From Dama dama (Eukaryota; Chordata; Mammalia; Artiodactyla; Cervidae): 64,000 nucleotides of DNA. The stretch is from positions 33,589,001-33,653,000 of the forward strand of contig NC_083696.1 in NCBI RefSeq assembly GCF_033118175.1, in the 5' to 3' direction. This document shows positions 57,797 to 64,000 of the stretch, piece by piece; position 1 is the first letter of the stretch, and each line of letters starts with the position of its first letter. The translations under genes and the position numbers were made by a program. Under the pieces are notes generated by a model. That model searched no databases, was not told where the DNA came from, and saw nothing but the letters and a program-made list of their open reading frames with translations.

Positions 57797-58012
57797 ATAG
57801 ATATGCAACAAGTAACAAATGTTTACTATATAGCACTGGGAACTCTAGCCAATATCTTGTAATAACCTATAATGGAAAATGATCTCAATGTGTATATGTA
57901 CAACTGACCCACCTTGCTGTGTGTGCACCTGAAACATTGTAAGTCAACTATATTTCAATTATATGTACATATCAAGGAAAAAATTTTTTAATTAAAAAAA
58001 AATTAAAAAGCA
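57797..58012 (+). mobile_element. L1 3' UTR insertion, plus strand
   Basis: actatatagcactgggaact, gtaataacctataatgg, tgcacctgaaacattgtaag and an A-rich tail follow an L1 3' UTR. No clear target-site duplication. Confidence 0.8.
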
Positions 58013-59106
58013 GCTCTCTACGTTGTCCTGTAACCCTCACTGCTGACATGAGGAAGGTCAAGAAAATAAGCAAGTAGAATATAATTGAATCTTCCACTTT
58101 GGAAGGCTCAGCATATCCATCCTTGCCAGTCATGAAGACAATGCTTCAGATCATGTTCAGTGTTCTTTCACTTATCTTAAACTCTGACCCTGGAGCATTT
58201 ATAATCTGTAAGGGTCAGCACCTGAACTTCAGATCAGACAAAAGCACCCATTCCAAGAGGAGTTCCTATGCTGCTGTCAGAATAAAGGGGTCTTCTCATT
58301 TTCAGACTAATCCTCCCACTAGCAGAGAACAAAAATCTCTCATTTCTACGTTTCTTTCTGTTGATTTCATTACAAGATCCTTTACAAGTGAAGGGAATAG
58401 AGAAGAAACTTATTTCAGAAGAAAAATTGCTCCCTAACAGAAAGAAATACATGCACACACACAAAAATAGTAAACCCCAAGGTTTTTTGGTAACGGATTT
58501 TTTTCCCTCTTTATATTGGGTAAAGGGTATACTACTGAAGCCAAAATAAAAGCAATAAAAGAAATATACTTAGAGTATGTTTTTAAGAGTTTGTAAAATC
58601 TCCAGCTCCAAAGAAGTAGAAGTGAGTTCTAGTTAAATTTAATGTTTTACACAAACTGCATTCAACATGCAGCATAAAAACTAAACCTACACCTGAAATG
58701 TCCATATAGTCAGATATGCAACCATACGGGTCAATATCACCTCAGTGATTTCTTCATAAGTTTATTATAATTCTATTATGTAAGTAGGTAAGATGTTATA
58801 TGCAAGAAGGAAAGGAAAAAAAGAGCTAGAAAGTTCTTTTTTCCTTTACTCTAGAAGAGTTATACTTTACTTCAACATTTCTTACTCACATAAATGACTC
58901 AAAATATTTACAAGCCATTTTCTCATCCACATAATCATCAGAGATGTATTTAAGAAACAAATTTCACTATATCCTATCCTCAGAAAGACTGCAATATTTC
59001 TACTCATGAAGCTGATATGGTACGGGAAGAGATTCATAAATCTACCAAGGGAGATAAAGGAGACATAGCAAATATTTCACTCACAATATCTAAATACTAA
59101 AGATCA
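58013..59106. other. Intergenic DNA with a 112-codon frame
   Basis: The frame 58099-58437 (plus) shows no domain. The rest is AT-rich and unassigned. Confidence 0.4.
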
Positions 59107-59305
59107 AGGACTTCCCTGGTGACCCAGTAGCTAAGGCTCCATGCTCCCAAATGCAGAGGGCCCGATTTTGATCCCTGGTCAGGGAACTAGATCCCACATG
59201 CCGCAACTAAAACATCCTGCATGTTGCAAATAAAAAATCGAAGATCCAGTGTGTCAAAATTAAGACCTGGGGCAGCCAAATAAATAAATTAAATTACTAA
59301 AATAA
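59107..59305 (+). mobile_element. CHR-type SINE, plus strand
   Basis: ggacttccctggtgacccag, then tgatccctggtcagggaact, then catgccgcaactaaaacatc, then an AAATAAATAAAT tail. The target-site duplication is unclear. Confidence 0.88.
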
Positions 59306-60670
59306 ATTAATATTAGAGCTCAAACACATGTGAGTGAAGCAAATCAAGTGTACCAATGTCTGCATGTGTGTGCATAAATGAAAACATATGTACATGCACA
59401 CACACTTCACAATTTTCTCAAAACTTAAAAATGAATTCTATTCCCAGAGTGACATACTGTTAATTTAAAAAAAAAAAAAAAACACCTGAGTGAACCTTCA
59501 TTAAGGTAAGGAATTAGTAAGTAAGAAATTAGATATGGTCCCTTATCCACATCTCCCACATGTCTGTAACTTCTTAAACTATTTCACAAAAAGTTCTCCA
59601 AAATCTTCTGCTTGCTTTCATATGAGCCAGTTGTCATTGGGTCTGCAATATATATAGTTCCAAAGGTAAAAAGTTGAAGAACTGATTCTTAGCAGAGAAA
59701 AGAAATATTGCCCAGCTTGAATTTCCCCTTCCTCCTCCTGCAAGTTGAAATTCTTGCTCTAATCAGGCTATTTCCAAACACATATGAAATGAACCCCAAG
59801 GAAGAGGAAATTAAGCATCACAGGATGTGCTTCAAGATCATAATGAGACCTGCAAAGGTTTCTGGAACCCAGACAGTGATCACCTTGCTAGGATACATTT
59901 GCTCTTATTGAAACACATTTTCTTCTAACTAGTTGCAATAAAAGTAATAAGAACTAAAACAGTCATCTTTCTGTTTTCCTTTGCCCTCCTTTTTTCCCAT
60001 TTTTTCTTTCTTTCTCTCCTAAACTTGGAGAGATACAGAAGATGAGGTTGCTTTGGTTACCATTTAATCAATCTCATCGCATACCATTTCACAAGTATGA
60101 AATTAATTCTGAGTGATTCTGATTAGAGCAACTGTTCCCTATCCCTGATCAAGTTTAATTGCAACTCAATGCAGGGTCTCTGTCATTTTTGTATGTAAGT
60201 ACTAGAGCCTGAATTTCAGCCAGCAGTGCCTTGTCAATGAATAAGACCGAAGAGAGTCGTGCGCATTGTCTCCAGTGACCTCTTCTGCATCATAAAGAGT
60301 GAACTGCACTGATAAACACACTGAGATGGTTATTATCCATCATTCAGTTTCACAATCAGCAAACACCTGGCACAGAGGCAGTCAGTCACTCTTTACTTCC
60401 CATCCGTATCTATGTGGGCTCTGAACTCTGACACAATATAGCACCCCAATTTCCCTTCATCAAAGGAAAGAAGTTATGAAGAAATGGCCAGGGGACCTCT
60501 GAGAGAGGTGCTGTTGCTGTTTTTACATTTCTTTGCTCTTTGCAAGGAATCGATTCTGACGGCTATCCTGCAAATGTTACACATGGCTTTGAGAGAGGTT
60601 TTCAATGTTTTTCTTTTATGTTAAGAAGGACTTAGAGACCAAGGAGCTCTGCCCCAGCTCCTGAAGCCTG
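59306..60670. other. Intergenic DNA without recognised mobile elements
   Basis: A poly-A run lies at 59466-59482. 60220-60660 is compositionally balanced and repeat-free, and could be conserved noncoding DNA. The 67-codon frame at 59708-59911 has no domain. Confidence 0.4.
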
Positions 60671-60880
60671 GCATGTGCTTAGTTGCTCAGTCATATCCGA
60701 CTCTCTGCAATCCCATGGACTGGAGCCCTCCAGGCTCCTCTGTCCATGGAATTCTCCAGGCAAGAATATTGGAGTGGGTTGCCATGCCCTTCTCCAGGGG
60801 ATCTTTCAGACCAAGGAATCAAACCAGGGTCCTCTGCATTGCAGGTGGATTCTTTACCAGCTGAGAAACCCGGGAAGCCC
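60671..60880 (-). mobile_element. Bov-tA SINE, minus strand
   Basis: Full Bov-tA in reverse complement (ttagttgctcagtcatatcc, gcaagaatattggagtggg, gtggattctttaccagctga). Confidence 0.92.
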
Positions 60881-61039
60881 GTCAATCTGGTGTGCCTCCA
60901 GATTAAGAAAACAATGAGGACTTCAAAGAACAAAGAAATGCAGCATTGCCATTTTTGAACCCATAGAAAAGGGAAATCTGTTGCATTTTGTTTAGTCCTG
61001 GCTACTCATGGACTTTGAATTAAACTGATTCTCTTCTAG

Positions 61040-61187
61040 TCCCTGGGTCAAGAAGATCCCCTGGAGTAGGAAATGGCAACCCACTCCTGTATTCTTCCCT
61101 GGGACATTCTACAGACAGAGGAGCCTGATGGGCTACAGTCCACGGGATCACAAAAAGAGTCAGACACAACTGAGCATGCAAGCACAT
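61040..61187 (+). mobile_element. Bov-tA SINE, head-truncated, plus strand
   Basis: Begins at tccctgggtcaagaagatcc and runs through the Bov-A body to agtcagacacaactgagca. Opposite orientation to 60671-60880. Confidence 0.9.
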
Positions 61188-61542
61188 TTCTGATTTTATA
61201 AATCCTTATATCCTGCCTTCAACTTACTTTAAGGCAGAAGACTGCCTGTCTTTGGTGGCAATATATTTCATATTTATTTTATCCTTGCATGATGATAGTT
61301 AATTTATGATCATTTTATTGTATGAAAAAGTTCCAGTGAAGATTTTTTTCCAGCAATAGTTCATAGGCAAGTTCTGTGTCTAGAGGACAGGAAATCTCTA
61401 TTTTCTGGACAGCACTAGATACATTTTCCATATCCCAACAACTTCAAAGGTTGAGGAGGACGCTGCGGGGAATGAGAGAGAGGAATCACAGGATATTGGA
61501 GTGTGTGGCCTCAGAGCCTTAATGTATATATAGTTTTGCCAG
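61188..61542. other. Intergenic DNA
   Basis: No recognised element. Confidence 0.4.
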
Positions 61543-61551
61543 CTTGAAGAC

Positions 61552-61772
61552 TCTGTGTGTGTGTGTGTGCATGCGCTCACTCAGTCCCGCCCAACTCTTT
61601 GGACTCCATGGACTGTATCTCGCCAGGCTCCTCTGTCAATGGAATTCTCCAGGCAAGAATACTGGAGTGGGTTGTTATTCCCTTCTCCAGGGGACCTTCC
61701 CAAACCAGGGATCAAACCCGGGTCTCCCACATTGCAGGCAGACTCTTTACTGTCTGAGGCACGAGAGAAGCC
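61552..61772 (-). mobile_element. Bov-tA SINE, minus strand, with 9-bp target-site duplication
   Basis: GTGT tail (61553-61569), Bov-A body and tRNA-like head (atcaaacccgggtctcccac, ctttactgtctgaggcac). cttgaagac flanks it at 61543-61551 and 61773-61781. Confidence 0.93.
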
Positions 61773-61781
61773 CTTGAAGAC

Positions 61782-62969
61782 CCTAAAGTCAGCGTAAACT
61801 GAGGAATCTCAGCATGTCTCTAAAAAAACTGGCTTGTGCCACCCAAACTCACCAAAGAACAAACCAATGTCAGAAAGGCAATTTAGGTACACACCTGAAG
61901 ATGATGTGTTGGGTTCACAGGTGCTCAACTAGAAACAAGCCCACAAGCCTGAAGGCAGTGGTGACCGGCCTCTGCATCCAGCGGCTGGCTCAGAAGTGTT
62001 AACACAGACATACATAGCTCCCTCTCCAGCAGGCACTCAAATCTTGCACAGGTTTTTCTCAACATCTCTTTCCAGCACCAAAAAATAAAACCAAACAACA
62101 CAAAACAGAAAGGGATACATTGTTTTCCAAGAAGGTACTTCAATTTTACAAGTATGAGGATAAAAGAAAACACCTTTTTATCAAAGCTCAAATTGGCACC
62201 TGAACATTTCCTCAAGTTTATACAAATGTGCGTGACTTAGTCAGGCAAGGTCAACAACTGTAGATTTCACTCCGTTAAATTGTTGTCCTGTTTATTTTTC
62301 AAAAGCCCCAGAAGGTAAGAGGAAACACATAATGGCAATGTACTGAGTGTACCTTCAAGGGTCAGATCGTGTTGACATTGTGGAGCCAAGACCTTCTCAA
62401 CACCGCCCTTTTGTCCCACCATCAGAAAGGCACCCGTGAGAACCACAAAAATGCAAGTCAAGAAGAATGGAACATTCCTAAGGTAAAATGACTACATTTT
62501 GTTCAGGCAGGCAAATGATAATGTGCCATTTTCAAATACACTCAGATAGAATGACCGCTTTGTCATTCTATGGTTGGTTTTGTTTTTTCAGTTTGCAATC
62601 CTGTCACAGTTCTCCCAGAAATGCTTGCCCAAGGGAAAAAAAAAAAAAAAAAAGATGCCTTATAAACTGAAATCCGATTGCCCAAAATCAAAACCTGTGA
62701 GAATTCAATCTCACAGGTCTTTATTCTCAGGGTAGACTCAGGTCAAGGCCATTTACCATTTTTCATCCATCAAATGAACAAAGCTGTTTTTCACCAAAGA
62801 GATTGGTGAGTTGAGCACCCTCATATGGTGTTGGTAGTATAAAGCGTCTAAGGCTTTTCGAAAGTCATTTGACACCTTGTGTTAAGACCCTAACATTTTA
62901 ATATGCATGGCCTTCTATTCAGCTCTACGCTTGCAGCTGTGAGTCTCCTTCTTTAGTGTACCTTAAAGT
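61782..62969. other. Intergenic DNA
   Basis: No recognised mobile element. A-tract at 62637-62653. Confidence 0.4.
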
Positions 62970-63075
62970 CTGTAGAACTTATATTTAAAAAGGCAGATTC
63001 CTGGGACCTGATCTCAAAGATTCAGATTCTGCAGGTCTGGAATGAGACTCCTGATATATATTTACATCAGATTCA
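62970..63075 (+). repeat. MER5A-like DNA transposon fragment, tentative
   Basis: aaaaaggcagattcctggga, then aagattcagattctgcaggtctgg, then gagactcctgatata parallels the centre of MER5A. Confidence 0.5.
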
Positions 63076-63083
63076 GATGGAGT

Positions 63084-63833
63084 CAGTTTAGTTCAGTTCA
63101 GTTGCTCAGTTGTGTCCAACTCTTTGCAACCGCATGGACTGCAGCATGCCTGTCCATCACCAACTTCTGAAGCCTAGTCAAACTCATGTCCATCAAGTCA
63201 GTGATGCCATCCAACCATCTCATCCTCTGTCGTCCCCTTCCCCTCCCACCTTCAATCTTTCCCAGCATCAGGGTCTTTTCCAATGAGTCGGTTCTTCGCA
63301 TCTGGCAGCCAAAGTATTGGAGTTTCAGCTTTAGCAATGAACATTGAGGACTTCCAATGAACATTTAGGACTGATTTCCTTTTGGATTGACTGGTTGGAT
63401 CTCCTTGCAGTCCAAGGGACTCTCAACAGTCTTCCCCAATACCACAGTTCAAAAGCATCAATTCTTCGGTTCTCAGCTTTCTTTATAGTCCAACTTTCGC
63501 ATCCATACATGACTACCGGAAAAACCATAGCTTTGACTAGATGGACCTTTGTTGGCAAAGTAATGTGTCCACTTTTTAATATGCTGTCTAGGTGGGTCAT
63601 AGCTTTTCTTCCAAGGAGCAAGCATCTTTTAATTTCATGGCTGCAATCACTATCTGCAGTGATTTTGGAGCCCAAAAAAATTAAGTCAGCCACTGTTTCC
63701 ACTGTTTCCCCATCTATTTGCCATGAAGTGATGGGACCAGATGCCATGGTCTTAGTTTTCTGAATGTTGAGTTTTAAGCCAACTTTTTCACTCTTCTCTT
63801 TCACTTTCATCAAGAGGCTCTTTAGTTCTTCAG
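63084..63833 (-). mobile_element. BovB (RTE) 3' fragment, minus strand
   Basis: 750 bp from the 3' tail (gtttagttcagttcagttgctc) back into the end of the reverse transcriptase region, where the minus frame 63331-63852 keeps LNIQKTKTMASGP, LLGRKAMTHLDSIL and YGCESWTIKKAENRRIDAF. It stops before the YADD box. A small duplication (aatgaacattgaggacttccaatgaacattt) lies at 63336-63367. Confidence 0.92.
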
Positions 63834-64000
63834 TTAGGGTGTCACAATACAAGAAGAGCTCCTCCAGAAGGATTTATTCCAAGGAAGCAGTCAGAAATGT
63901 AGAGAAAGATTTTTTTGGTAAAGCTTTTGATCTCAGCTCTTATTTCTAATGCTGAGAAATTGTAAACAACCTAAATTACACAAATAAGGAAATGGTAATA
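63834..64000. other. Window end, unassigned
   Basis: Short AT-rich sequence with no recognised element. Confidence 0.4.

Noticed and set aside
58099..58437. 112-codon frame as a gene
   Set aside because: No domain, and composition resembles the surrounding intergenic DNA.

Overview
This 64-kb window is intergenic nuclear DNA from a ruminant, most likely a bovid. The evidence is the combination of BovB (RTE) LINEs ending in (GAACT)n tails, Bov-tA and BOV-A tRNA-Glu-derived SINEs, CHR-type cetartiodactyl SINEs and ruminant-type L1 elements. I cannot tell cattle, sheep, goat or a relative apart without a database search. I found no functional host protein-coding gene, no rRNA or tRNA gene, no CRISPR array and no prokaryotic-style operon. 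Nearly all the longer open frames are fragments of L1 ORF2, BovB reverse transcriptase, SINEs or chance frames.

Layout. 1-5966 is a near-complete but dead L1 on the plus strand, interrupted in ORF2 by a BovB 3' fragment (2909-3277) and abutted by a second BovB fragment (5967-6453). 6454-15290 is mostly single-copy DNA carrying L1 3' ends with clear target-site duplications, two MIRs and a DNA-transposon remnant. 15291-18150 is dominated by the longest BovB copy (minus strand, 15834-17935), which has two internal tandem duplications and is followed by a MaLR-like LTR end. 18184-25478 has scattered SINEs, one antisense ERV-type LTR and an (GT)n/G-rich tract. 25998-30205 is an L1M graveyard (two related minus-strand copies) invaded by SINEs and a Tigger1 DNA transposon. 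31880-34200 and 35924-38035 are conspicuously poor in repeats and are candidate conserved noncoding DNA. 37670-39282 holds a 111-bp, 91%-identical inverted repeat that I cannot assign to a repeat family. 39849-51787 mixes BovB, a second antisense ERV-type LTR (44985-45560), L1, MIR, L2 and MER5A-like pieces. 52085-61781 carries SINEs, including two facing inverted pairs, and one MaLR LTR. 63084-63833 is a further minus-strand BovB fragment.

Nothing here works together as a gene system. The biology visible is retrotransposition history: L1 enzymology mobilising SINEs (poly-A tails and 7-17 bp target-site duplications) and BovB self-mobilisation. The observation most worth a second look is the inverted repeat at 37670-39282. 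I did not find a previously undescribed functional system.
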